Source: Diplosphaera chodatii (Eukaryota > Chlorophyta > Trebouxiophyceae > Prasiolales > Stichococcaceae). From it: a stretch of DNA of 64,000 bases. The stretch is taken from positions 248,001 to 312,000 of the forward strand of contig JAALGY010000062.1 in assembly GCA_032358165.1 (NCBI GenBank), in the 5' to 3' direction. Below are positions 1 to 10,287 of this stretch, one piece after another. Position 1 is the first letter of the stretch. The number at the start of each line of letters is the position of its first letter. Below the pieces are notes generated by a model. The model was not told the origin of the DNA. It did no database searches and saw nothing but the letters and a program-made list of their open reading frames with translations. Made by a program: the position numbers and the translations under genes.

Positions 1-3000
1 AGCCCGCCGCCGTCACCGCCACCAAAGCCTCCTCCCAGCCCGCCGCCAAAGCCCCCTCCAAGCCCGCCGCCATCCCCACCACCCAAGCCTCCTCCATCCC
101 CGCCGCCCAAGCCGCCCCCAAGCCCGCCACCGTCACCGCCACCCAAGCCGCCTCCTTCACCACCACCCAAGCCACCTCCCAGGTACAGCGCACCTGGATG
201 ACCATGATTGATTGCGTCTGCACATCTGCTGCGACTCCCCTGCAGTGCGCTGCAGTGCAGCCCCACCTTCGCATGCAGCAGAAACGACCCTCCCAACACT
301 CGTATGTACATGATGTCTGTCGTGCACCCTTGACATCTCCTGAGCGTGACCGTGTCGCATTTGCAGCCCACCGCCCTCACCTCCGCCCAAGCCGCCCCCA
401 AGCCCGCCCCCCAAGCCACCCCCCAGGTGCAGCGTACATTCATGTTCAGCACCAGAGCCATTTTGCGTCGCAGGTGCCATCACGTCATACTTCCTTCCAT
501 CCCTTTCGTGATACTTGCCCTGCTGAGTCATCTCGGGTGATTGCATGCAGCCCACCACCCTCGCCGCCTCTGACGCCCCCTGACCTGAGGATGACGTCGC
601 CGCCGCCGAAGGCTGGCACGCCGCCGCCTCTGGCCGTGTCGCCGCCGCCAAAGGCTGGCACGCCGCCGCCTCTGACGCCGCCTGACTTCCGGGGCACCTC
701 ACCACCGCCAAAGGCTGGCACACCGCCGCCGCCGAAGACCAGCCCGCCGCCGCCAGTCAAGAAGTGCTACCCCAAGAAGCAGTGCAAGTGGTACGGCAAG
801 CACAAGAAGTGCACCTACCAGACGCCGTGAGTCCCCTACTCCCCTGCTTTTGCACTACACATGCGCTGCTGTGCTCAGTGGCAGCGTGTCATCAATTGCT
901 GGCCTGTTTGACTCGCATGTGCTCACCACACTGCAGTCCACCATGCTTGACGCAGCTTTCGGCGGTGTGCAGGTGCCCGTACTGCTACAAGACCCTGGAC
1001 CAGTGCTTCAGCTGCAGCGCGTGCGACAAGAAGAAGCCAGGCTACGGCAAGGTGTGCTGTCAAGTTCGCAGTTCAGCGCTGTCTGACCTGCACAAGCATG
1101 TGGAGCGTTGCTGCAGTGTATGGTACACATCCAGCACTTAGTGTTCGTTATCCAGTTCGTAATGCACATGCTGCCAGCACACCATTCGAAGCGAGTTCTG
1201 CTTATGACACGGGCCGGCTGCTGCGTGCTGCAGGTGGTTCTGAAGGCGAAGAAGTGCTTCAAGAAGTCCGTGACGTTTGCCGCTGTCAGCTACGTTGACG
1301 GTTCTGGCACACCCGTCTGCGCTGACAACTCGTGCGTGACCCTGGCTCCCTGAACTGCGTTGCCATGGCGCATCACCTCATATGCTGTCCAGTGTTCCGA
1401 TGATGCTAGCGTGGGTCACACCTCAAGCAGGCATGACAGTAACACCACTCTGTGGTTCATGGTGCAGGAAGCACAGCTACGACCGGCTGGCACGCGAGGA
1501 GAGCACCTTCAAGTTCAGCGCCCCGTGCGGCTCTGTTGTCACGCTGTACCTGGTTGACGACTCGTTCTACAACCAGAACGGCCCGCTGTACCTGCGCAAG
1601 AACCCGTGCAGCAGCAAGTGCGACAAGTCGAAGCCGTGCAGCACGTGCGGCCCGTACACCTTCACAGTCAAGTGCCCGCCTGGGTGCAAGAAGGCGCCGC
1701 CGCCCGCCCTGAAGGCGCCGCCGCCCAAGTCATCGCCGCCGCCCCTGACACCGCCTGACTTCCGGGGCACCTCGCCGCCGCCCAAGGCTGGCACGCCGCC
1801 GCCGAAGGCCGGCACGCCGCCGCCTCTGACACCCCCTGACTTCCGGGGCACCTCACCGCCGCCCAGCAGCCCGCCGCCGTCGCCGCCGCCCAAGCCCCCT
1901 CCAAGCCCGCCGCCCAAGCCTCCCCCAAGCCCACCCCCCAGCCCGCCGCCGAAGCCGCCCCCCAGCCCGCCACCCAAGCCTCCTCCAAGCCCACCGCCGA
2001 GCCCGCCACCAAAGCCACCCCCAAGCCCGCCGCCTAAGCCACCTCCGAGCCCGCCGCCGTCACCGCCACCCAAGCCACCTCCCAGGTACACGCAAAACCG
2101 AATCACACGCCACTGTCTTGCTGGGCTCATATAGTGCCCCTGGAGTTACTTCATTCCCTGGAGTTACGCTCTGGACCTGGTGAGCTCTTGTATGGTGCCT
2201 GTGCACATGTCCTCTTGCCTGAGTCCAGATTGCTGCAACTGCAGCCCACCGCCGTCGCCGCCACCCAAGCCGCCCCCAAGCCCGCCCCCCAAGCCACCTC
2301 CCAGGTGCAGTATGATGTTGAAGTCAGCACCTGTATGCATTCGTTGGGTGTCTCACCTGCCCTGGAAGTCCCAATCCTCACAAGCCTGCTGCACTACTTG
2401 ATTCACCGTCATTGCTTGCATGCAGCCCACCACCCTCGCCGCCTCTAACGCCCCCTGACCTGAGGATGACGTCGCCGCCGCCGAAGGCTGGCACGCCGCC
2501 GCCTCTGGCCGTGTCGCCGCCGCCAAAGGCTGGCACGCCGCCGCCTCTGACGCCGCCTGACTTCCGGGGCACCTCACCACCGCCAAAGGCTGGCACACCG
2601 CCGCCGCCGAAGACCAGCCCGCCGCCGCCAGTCAAGAAGTGCTACCCCAAGAAGCAGTGCAAGTGGTACGGCAAGCACAAGAAGTGCACCTACCAGACGC
2701 CGTGAGTCCCCTACTCCCCTGCTTTTGCACTACACATGCGCTGCTGTGCTCAGTGGCAGCGTGTCATCAATTGCTGGCCTGTTTGACTCGCATGTGCTCA
2801 CCACACTGCAGTCCACCATGCTTGACGCAGCTTTCGGCGGTGTGCAGGTGCCCGTACTGCTACAAGACCCTGGACCAGTGCTTCAGCTGCAGCGCGTGCG
2901 ACAAGAAGAAGCCAGGCTACGGCAAGGTGTGCTGTCAAGTTCGCAGTTCAGCGCTGTCTGACCTGCACAAGCATGTGGAGCGTTGCTGCAGTGTATGGTA

Positions 3001-6000
3001 CACATCCAGCACTTAGTGTTCGTTATCCAGTTCGTAATGCACATGCTGCCAGCACACCATTCGAAGCGAGTTCTGCTCATGACACGGGCCGGCTGCTGCG
3101 TGCTGCAGGTGGTTCTGAAGGCGAAGAAGTGCTTCAAGAAGTCCGTGACGTTTGCTGCTGTCAGCTACGTTGACGGTTCTGGCACACCCGTCTGCGCTGA
3201 CAACTCGTGCGTGACCCTGGCTCCCTGAACTGCGTTGCCATGGTGCATCACCTCATATGCTGTCCAGTGTTCCGATGATGCTAGCGTGGGTCACACCTCA
3301 AGCAGGCATGACAGTAACACCACTCTGTGGTTCATGGTGCAGGAAGCACAGCTACGACCGGCTGGCACGCGAGGAGAGCACCTTCAAGTTCAGCGCCCCG
3401 TGCGGCTCTGTTGTCACGCTGTACCTGGTTGACGACTCGTTCTACAACCAGAACGGCCCGCTGTACCTGCGCAAGAACCCGTGCAGCAGCAAGTGCGACA
3501 AGTCGAAGCCGTGCAGCACGTGCGGCCCGTACACCTTCACAGTCAAGTGCCCGCCTGGGTGCAAGAAGGCGCCGCCGCCCGCCCTGAAGGCGCCGCCGCC
3601 CAAGTCATCGCCGCCGCCCCTGACACCGCCTGACTTCCGGGGCACCTCGCCGCCGCCCAAGGCTGGCACGCCGCCGCCAAAGGCTGGCACACCCCCGCCC
3701 CTGACACCCCCTGACTTCCGGGGCACCTCACCGCCGCCCAGCAGCCCGCCGCCGTCGCCGCCGCCCAAGCCCCCTCCAAGCCCGCCGCCCAAGCCTCCCC
3801 CAAGCCCACCCCCCAGCCCGCCGCCGAAGCCGCCCCCCAGCCCGCCACCCAAGCCTCCTCCAAGCCCACCGCCGAGCCCGCCGCCTAAGCCACCCCCAAG
3901 CCCGCCGCCTAAGCCACCTCCGAGCCCGCCGCCGTCACCGCCACCCAAGCCACCTCCCAGGTACACGCAAAACCGAATCACACGCCGAACGCCACTGTCA
4001 TGCTGGGCTCATATAGTGCCCCTGGCGTTATTTCATTCTCTGGAGTTACGCTCTGGACCTGGTGAGCTCTTGTACGGTGCCTGTGTACATGTCCTCTTGC
4101 CTGAGTCCAGATTGCTGCAACTGCAGCCCACCGCCGTCGCCGCCACCCAAGCCGCCCCCAAGCCCGCCCCCCAAGCCACCTCCCAGGTGCAGTATGATGT
4201 TGAAGTCAGCACCTGTATGCATTCGTTGGGTGTCTCACCTGCCCTGGAAGTCCCAATCCTCACACGCCTGCTGCACTACTTGATTCACCGTCATTGCTTG
4301 CATGCAGCCCACCACCCTCGCCGCCTCTGACGCCCCCTGACCTGAGGATGACGTCGCCGCCGCCAAAGGCTGGCACGCCGCCGCCTCTGGCCGTGTCGCC
4401 GCCGCCAAAGGCTGGCACGCCGCCGCCTCTGACGCCGCCTGACTTCCGGAGCACCTCACCACCGCCAAAGGCTGGCACACCGCCGCCGCCCAAGACCAGC
4501 CCGCCGCCGCCAGTCAAGAAGTGCTACCCCAAGAAGCAGTGCAAGTGGTACGGCAAGCACAAGAAGTGCACCTACCAGACGCCGTGAGTCCCCTACTCCC
4601 CTACTTTCTTGCTACACACATGCTGCCAGTGCTTACTGCGCCTGCTGCAACATGTCATCAGCCGATGGGCAGTTCCATTTCTGCATGTGGTCACGCAGCT
4701 TTCGGCGGTGTGCAGGTGCCCGTACTGCTACAAGACCCTGGACCAGTGCTTCAGCTGCAGCGCATGCGACAGGAAGATGCCAGGCTATGGCAAGGTGTGC
4801 TGGCAAGGTTGCAATTCAGCGCTGTCTGACCTGCACAAGCATGCGGAGCGTTGCTGCAGTGTGTGGTAGCTGGCACACCTAGCAGTCTTTTCGCAATCAG
4901 GTGGTGATCCACATGCTGCCAGCGTACTCTCCGGAGCGAGTGCTGTTCTTGACACTGGCCCACTGCTGCATGCTGCAGGTGGTTCTGAAGGCGAAGAAGT
5001 GCTTCAAGAAGTCCGTGACGTTTGCCGCTGTCAGCTACGTTGACGGCTCTGGCACACCCGTCTGCGCTGACAACTCGTGCGTGACCCTGGCTCCCTGAAC
5101 TGCGATGCCACAGCGCATCACCTCGTATGCTGCCCAGTGTTCGTATGCTGATGATGCTAGCATGGGTCACACCTCAAGCAGGCATGACAGTAACACCACT
5201 CTGTGGTTCATGGTGCAGGAAGCACAGCTACGACCGGCTGGCACGCGAGGAGAGCACCTTCAAGTTCAGCGCCCCGTGCGGCTCTGTTGTCACGCTGTAC
5301 CTGGTTGACGACTCGTTCTACAACCAGAACGGCCCGCTGTACCTGCGCAAGAACCCGTGCAGCAGCAAGTGCGACAAATCGAAGCCGTGCAGCACGTGCG
5401 GCCCGTACACCTTCACAGTCAAGTGCCCGCCTGGGTGCAAGAAGGCGCCGCCGCCCAAGTCATTGCCGCCGCCCCTGACACCGCCTGACTTCCGGGGCAC
5501 CTCGCCGCCGCCGAAGGCTGGCACGCCGCCGCCGAAGGCCGGCACGCCGCCGCCTCTGACACCCCCTGACTTCCGGGGCACCTCACCGCCGCCCAGCAGC
5601 CCGCCGCCGTCGCCGCCGCCCAAGCCCCCTCCAAGCCCGCCGCCATCACCACCACCCAAGCCGCCCCCAAGCCCGCCACCCAAGCCTCCTCCAAGCCCGC
5701 CACCGTCGCCGCCACCCAAGCCCCCTCCCAGCCCGCCACCCAAGCCACCCCCAAGCCCGCCGCCGTCACCGCCACCCAAGCCACCTCCCAGCCCGCCGCC
5801 ATCCCCGCCTCCCAAGCCACCCCCCAGCCCACCGCCATCGCCACCACCCAAGCCTCCTCCTTCACCACCACCAAAGCCACCTCCCAGGTACATGCAAACT
5901 GATTAACACTGAAGGGTGCCAGGGCTTGTCAGTGCTCTGCTCACATGCTAGTTTCTCCCGCTGTGCTCGTCAGGCCCTCAGTGTATATCAGACGTGCATG

Positions 6001-7506
6001 TCTCGTGTCGCCTCACTCATGCTGTGCTGCAAACGCAGCCCACCGCCGTCGCCGCCACCCAGCCCGCCCCCAAGCCCGCCTCCCAGGTGCAGCATGAGCT
6101 ATGCACAACAGCTGACCCCGGGAAATCCAGCGCAACACCAAATGCCCCGAATGTACGATGCTGACTTACCATGGCTTTCTCTTGCAGCCCACCACCTTCG
6201 CCGCCTCTGACACCGCCTGAACTTCGGATGACCTCACCGCCGCCAAAGGCTGTGACCACTCCGCCGCCAAAGGCTGCATCGCCGCCACCACCGCCAGTTT
6301 GCCCGTACTCGCCACACAGCAAGAAGTGGGTCGAAAGACGTCTGTTAGTTGCTGCCTACTCTTGCAATGGGTATGCTCATCATCAAGGTGTGCCGTGCTG
6401 ACAGCAACCTAGCACTATGAGCACATGGAGACATGTGGCAGCGAGCTGATCCGAGGGTATAACTGCTGCTGCAGGTGCCCTTACTGCATCCCGACAAACC
6501 CTGGATGCATCAAGTACACTTGCTCCAAGTGGGACGGCTATGCCAAGGTGTGCAGAATCCGCACTGAGATGGTCGCTGACACCCCAATGGCGCTCTGGCA
6601 GTGGCAGTCTGGGTGCAAAGCGCAGAGCGGCCATCTGGAGTCAATGTGATGCACCCACTCAGGCTTTTCTTTTCGATGTGCAGGTGGCACTGAAGGGCAA
6701 GAAGTGCTTCGACAAGCCGATCAGCTTCCTGGCAGTCGCATTCAGCGACGAGAAGGACAAGGCTGTGTGCGCTCACAACAAGTGCGAGTCTTACAAACGC
6801 CAACCCCATGTCACCACCGGCCCTACCTCTACTGCTCGTGCTCCATGTTACTCAAGCACTGCCATGGGGTGTACTGTCTGAGTACAAATCCACAGCATTC
6901 GGCATGCACTACCCTGTGCCTGGAGCTCCTTGGCGCACTACAGTGTCCAACTGAGCTGGCCGTCATGTCTTGACCGTGCTCAATGTCATCACACAGGAAG
7001 AAGATGTCTAACGACTACTTCGAGTTCAGCGCCAAGTGCGGCACATACGTGACGCTGTACCTCAGCGACCCCAAGTTCAGCAACCAGAAGGGGCCACTGG
7101 TGAGCAGGGCACCATGCGGCCCGAGCTATATCGACTAACTCATGCTCGCATTGCTGTGAAGCAACTCGCGTGCACGCTTGCACATGTGCTGTGTCACTTC
7201 GGCCCTCTCATGACTAAGGTGTTGTGCGCGCAGATGATCCCTGGCGGCAACCCGTGCAAGTCGCCCTGCAAGGAGGCCGGCACGCCCTGCCAGACATGCG
7301 GTCCATTCAAGGTGGGGCCCTGCTGCCAGGCTGCTTCGCTGTGAAGTGCGATTGCAGGGGTATCCATCAGGTCAGGCTTGCAGCAGCGTGTGTTCAGCAA
7401 AGCAAAGGGTTCTGTTTGCTGAGAGCGGTCGTCTGGCATGCAGATCTACATCGACTGCAAGTGCAAGTCCGGGCACTCCCACGAAGACAAGAAGAAGTCG
7501 GGTTGA
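1..7506 (+). CDS. Pherophorin-like hydroxyproline-rich ECM protein, 5' partial (gene 1 of cluster)
   Basis: This is a secreted extracellular-matrix glycoprotein of the pherophorin family, in which Cys-rich globular domains alternate with Hyp-rich rods. Exons: <1-182, 367-426, 551-826, 973-1051, 1234-1331, 1468-2085, 2245-2304, 2426-2701, 2848-2926, 3109-3206, 3343-3960, 4127-4186, 4308-4583, 4716-4794, 4979-5076, 5219-5887, 6039-6086, 6188-6325, 6475-6547, 6684-6781, 6997-7099, 7234-7311, 7444-7506. They join in one frame for 1408 codons plus stop. Four Cys-rich domains are visible. Three have the form CYPKKQCKWYG, CPYCYKTLDQCFSC, KAKKCFKKSVTFAAVSY, TFKFSAPCG, CSTCGPYTFTVKC. The fourth is a C-terminal variant with CPYCIPTNPGC and KWDGYAK. 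Rods are SPPPKPPP repeats broken by TPPDLRMTSPPPK. The N-terminus and signal peptide lie outside the window. The three internal domains are near-identical tandem copies. Family assignment is firm; exact function is not. Confidence 0.88.
551..2425 (+). repeat. Tandem unit copy 1 (domain + rod cassette, 1875 bp)
   Basis: First of three consecutive units, measured from the start of the rod/CYPKKQC exon to the start of the same exon in the next copy. It holds the 276-bp, 79-bp, 98-bp and 618-bp exons plus a 60-bp rod exon. Introns as well as exons match copy 2 almost base for base from about 540 to 2085, with only scattered single substitutions (for example cttatgacac against ctcatgacac). That points to a recent duplication. 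Confidence 0.9.
2426..4307 (+). repeat. Tandem unit copy 2 (1882 bp)
   Basis: Second copy of the domain and rod cassette. Exon lengths 276, 79, 98, 618 and 60 are the same as in copy 1. Its 5' two thirds match copy 1. Its last introns (2086-2244 and 2305-2425) match those before copy 3 (3961-4126 and 4187-4307). This is the pattern expected from more than one unequal crossover. Confidence 0.9.
4308..6187 (+). repeat. Tandem unit copy 3 (1880 bp), diverging after its first exon
   Basis: Third copy. The first exon (4308-4583) matches the other copies closely, but the following intron (from 4584) is clearly different. The domain exons carry a few replacements (CDRKMPGYGK instead of CDKKKPGYGK). 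The rod exon is longer (5219-5887, 669 bp) and lacks the ALKAPPP insert. This copy is therefore older than, or has exchanged less with, copies 1 and 2. Confidence 0.85.
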
Positions 7507-7790
7507 AGCCCAAACCGCTACCTAGACCTTCCCGACTGGCAGCCAAAGCACCCAGCAGCACAGTGAGGCGGCTGGCGTGCGGCTGACTGCAGCCATGGCT
7601 CCGCTGGACAGGAGGACCAGGTACACGTTTTCGACCCCTGCCGGCCGGACACCGCAGGGCGCCGCCAGACCCCCCTCAGCGTCCCCAGCCCCCAGCAGCC
7701 CCAGGCGCGCCCCCTGCCAGGCGCGCGCCCCGGGCGTGCCCAGCCAACGACTATCGACGGTGCCGCACGCACGCCCGAGTCGCCGTGGCA

Positions 7791-7850
7791 CCCAGCACCC
7801 CCCGCAGCGGTGTAGCGCTCAGGAGGCCACGCAGCCGCTGTGCTGGGTCC
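7791..7850 (+). repeat. Conserved 3'-flank block, gene 1 copy
   Basis: A stretch containing CCCGCAGCGGTGTAGCGC followed by AGGAGGCCACGCAGCCGC. Closely related sequence lies after the stop codons of pherophorin genes 2 (19913-19962) and 3 (28393-28434), about 0.3 kb downstream in each case. It is probably part of the transcribed 3' UTR and reflects shared ancestry, possibly with conserved function. Confidence 0.6.
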
Positions 7851-8872
7851 CAGTATTCTTTTGGTTTTGTTTCAGCAGCAGCGGGAGCGGCAGCAGCACA
7901 TGGCCTGCGGTGCTGACACGCGCGGCCTGACAGCTCCACGCAGCATGGTACAACGGCAGCCTGCAGCAGCGGAGCGCCGGTTGCCCCACGGCCGGGCTAT
8001 TTTACGTGTGCAGAGTGTCTCTGAGGGGCCCAGCCGCCTGCAGTCGACCAGAACCCCGCGAACATTCATCCGCCTCCCATGATGGCACGCAAGAGCGGGC
8101 GGCAGCCCTAGGAACTGTTAGCATTTCACTGGTTTGGTCGCATTTACTTGCTCGGAGCACTGGGGATTGCGCACTGTTTGAATGACGCCGCTGCAGGGGA
8201 TTAGGTTTACTATATTGCTAGGGCGGGGCACCGCATGATTGCGGCAGGTGTCCGAATGTGCAGCTGGCAGAAGTGCAGCTGTGTTGTGTGATTGCTTGAG
8301 GCGAGCCAGCGTGGTGTATTCGCTGTATGTGAATCTGCACCTGGCTGTCACGATATCATATATCCTGCAAGATCGGGCAATGCTACATCATGCAACCCAC
8401 TCATTGCTGCTTTCCGGCCATGCATTTGTTGGTACCTTGTACGGTATCCTGCCAGCGACCCTAGCACCCTAAAAAAGTGCCATGTTGCCCAGCGAGCATG
8501 GTGTGGTATCCAACCACCACCGGCACCGCACCGTCTCTCGTCCTGGGCACTTGCAGATGTGACACCAAACTACATTGCACTCCCGCCCTGGATGCACATG
8601 TTATATGCTGTAGTGCTGCTTGCTTGGAGCAACCCCTTGGTGTGCTTCAGTGCAACCCTGTCGTTGCTGTCGACAGACCGTGCAGGTGGCTAGCTGTACA
8701 CATGGCACCAGTCTCCTACTCTTCAACTACTGCTGGCGTTGGTTGAGAAGTTTTTTACTGCCCGTACCGCATTCGCTGGGGCACAGACACTGCGCGCATG
8801 ACTCGCATGTATCGGCAGCAGTGTCGAGTCATCGTGCTTGTCTTCTGCAGACGCTGAGAACGAACAAGCCTT

Positions 8873-8877
8873 TGTAA
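8873..8877 (+). terminator. Candidate TGTAA polyadenylation signal, gene 1
   Basis: TGTAA is the usual chlorophyte poly(A) signal. This one lies about 1.37 kb past the stop at 7506, so its assignment is tentative. Confidence 0.25.
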
Positions 8878-9488
8878 CTGGCATATAGAAACAGGCTGCA
8901 GACCTACTCTGATTAGCTTGGATGTCGTCTCTTCGCGTGATGCCACACACAGGACCCTAGGTCATGAAGCTGGCCTGAAGTCCTGGCAGGGTTGATGCAC
9001 AGGAAGATGCAGGCCCTGAAATGCTGCTAGCACAGCCGCCCGCGCAGCAGGCCGACAGCTGCCGCGGCTTGCCCAGCAGGGGCGACAAGCTGTACTCGGA
9101 TGAAAAGCCGGTGAAACGTGGCAGTCCCGCATCGGCAAGGTGTGCGCCGCCCGAGTTTTCGGCGCAAACACGGCGACGAAGTCACCCGGACATCGTCAGT
9201 GTGTACCACGCTGGCCAGGAGCAGGTGCACTCGATTGGCGCGCGCCTCCTGCTGCACACGCCTGACCATGTCTCTTCAGCTTGCTGAGGCCGTTGCGGCC
9301 ACTCTATCCAGCGCAAGACTGGATAGATGTTTGCTTGGAGCATGCATGAACGCCGGTGTGAACCGCCGTCGCACCGTACAAGCAGTGCGCCCGCTGCGCA
9401 CACGGCCTGCGCAACCCTTGAGAGCTGCTACAAGCGATGCCTAGCGACTCGGAAGGCGCGCTAGCAGACATATTCTGTTGTGCCGGTC

Positions 9489-9506
9489 GGTGCACTTGAC
9501 GGCTAG
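9489..9506. promoter_or_regulatory. Shared upstream motif 1, gene 2 copy
   Basis: GGTGCACTTGACGGCTAG lies about 0.8 kb upstream of the gene 2 start. It matches 21487-21504 (same except one base), at nearly the same distance upstream of gene 3. It could be a promoter element or a remnant of the gene duplication. Confidence 0.35.
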
Positions 9507-9926
9507 TTGGGCAGCTAGCGTCGCGCAGGCTGGCGCGTCATGCGGAATCAGCCACTGGCTGCTCCGATCCACTGTCCATGCGCGCCCTGAATCGTATCCT
9601 GAGGCCCTTGTTGCAGTTGTGCTCGAACGCAGTGCCGTGCCAGTGGCGCAGTGTGGCCATAGGAGGAAGAAGGGCGTTCGGCGATTTGTCACCGCGGGCA
9701 GCGCTTCACAAATGCTCTAGCCAGGCTTGCCATTCTGGCGACTGACACAATTGGAGGCGCACTGCGCAGCGTGTGCTGCTGCGTCTGCTGCATCGGGAGC
9801 TGCGCTGTCAGTTTTCGTTCGCAAACCGCGTTGCACCTACAGCGGGCAGCCCGCTGTCAGTTGCACCGCGGGGCGCGCCTGATGCAGTGGGCTTGTACAT
9901 CAGGCGAACGTTCGCAACATGAGCGC

Positions 9927-9939
9927 TTTGCGCCGTGGC
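9927..9939. promoter_or_regulatory. Shared upstream motif 2, gene 2 copy
   Basis: TTTGCGCCGTGGC lies 361 bp upstream of the gene 2 ATG. The same 13 bases occur 467 bp upstream of the gene 3 ATG (21808-21820). A candidate shared regulatory site; no function is shown by sequence alone. Confidence 0.35.
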
Positions 9940-10287
9940 ATCGCGTGCGCTGCGACAGCCGCGGCTGTTTAGGCCGTGCCGGCGAAATCGTGGACCCCTA
10001 GCTCGGCTGCTGCATGCCCTATCTCCGCCAGGTCGATGCTTGAAGAGCCATTTTCGCCCACGCCGTGTCGCGCTATGATCTGGCTTGCTGCATGAAATGA
10101 ACAGATGGCAAGGCCACACGCAGTGCCAGTACTCGTCGCGGTGACCCGCACAACGCATTTATTTGTCACCGCTCAGCCTTGCACCTTCAGCCACTGAAGG
10201 GGGGCCGCTGATGCACATGCAGGCGTGCTCTGACGGTGCACCTGCGGCAGCGCCGCTCACGCCTCAGCCGCCGCCCACCGCAGCAGC

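Larger units (their letters stand above)
7507..10287. other. Intergenic: 3' flank of pherophorin gene 1 and upstream region of gene 2
   Basis: No convincing coding exon was found; open frames here are short and unlike any family. The proximal part is 3' flank (see the shared block at 7791-7850). The distal part is the upstream region of the next gene and carries two short motifs also present upstream of gene 3. No RNA gene or mobile element was recognised. Confidence 0.6.

Noticed and set aside
183..550. Continuous plus-strand frame 198-830 as a single exon
   Set aside because: The part before 551 crosses two introns with clear GTACAG/GTGCAG donors and TTGCAG/TGCAG acceptors; homologous borders occur in the other copies.
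3257..4330. 357-residue plus-strand ORF through the intron at 3961-4126
   Set aside because: Read-through of an intron by chance; the rod exon ends at CCCAG|GTACAC as in copies 1 and 3.
551..4583. CRISPR-like or satellite array
   Set aside because: Repeat unit is 1.88 kb with exon-intron structure; it is a gene-internal duplication.
1567..5893. Long minus-strand frames of poly-Gly (GGGLGGGDGGG) opposite the rods of gene 1
   Set aside because: They are the reverse complement of the SPPP repeats, have no splice structure of their own and cover exactly the plus-strand rod exons.
1..7506. Reading the three repeated units as separate genes
   Set aside because: No signal peptide, start or stop between them; exons join in frame across all unit boundaries.
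9021..9444. Overlapping short ORFs in the gene 1 - gene 2 spacer
   Set aside because: No domain, no conserved splice pattern and no counterpart in the gene 2 - gene 3 spacer.
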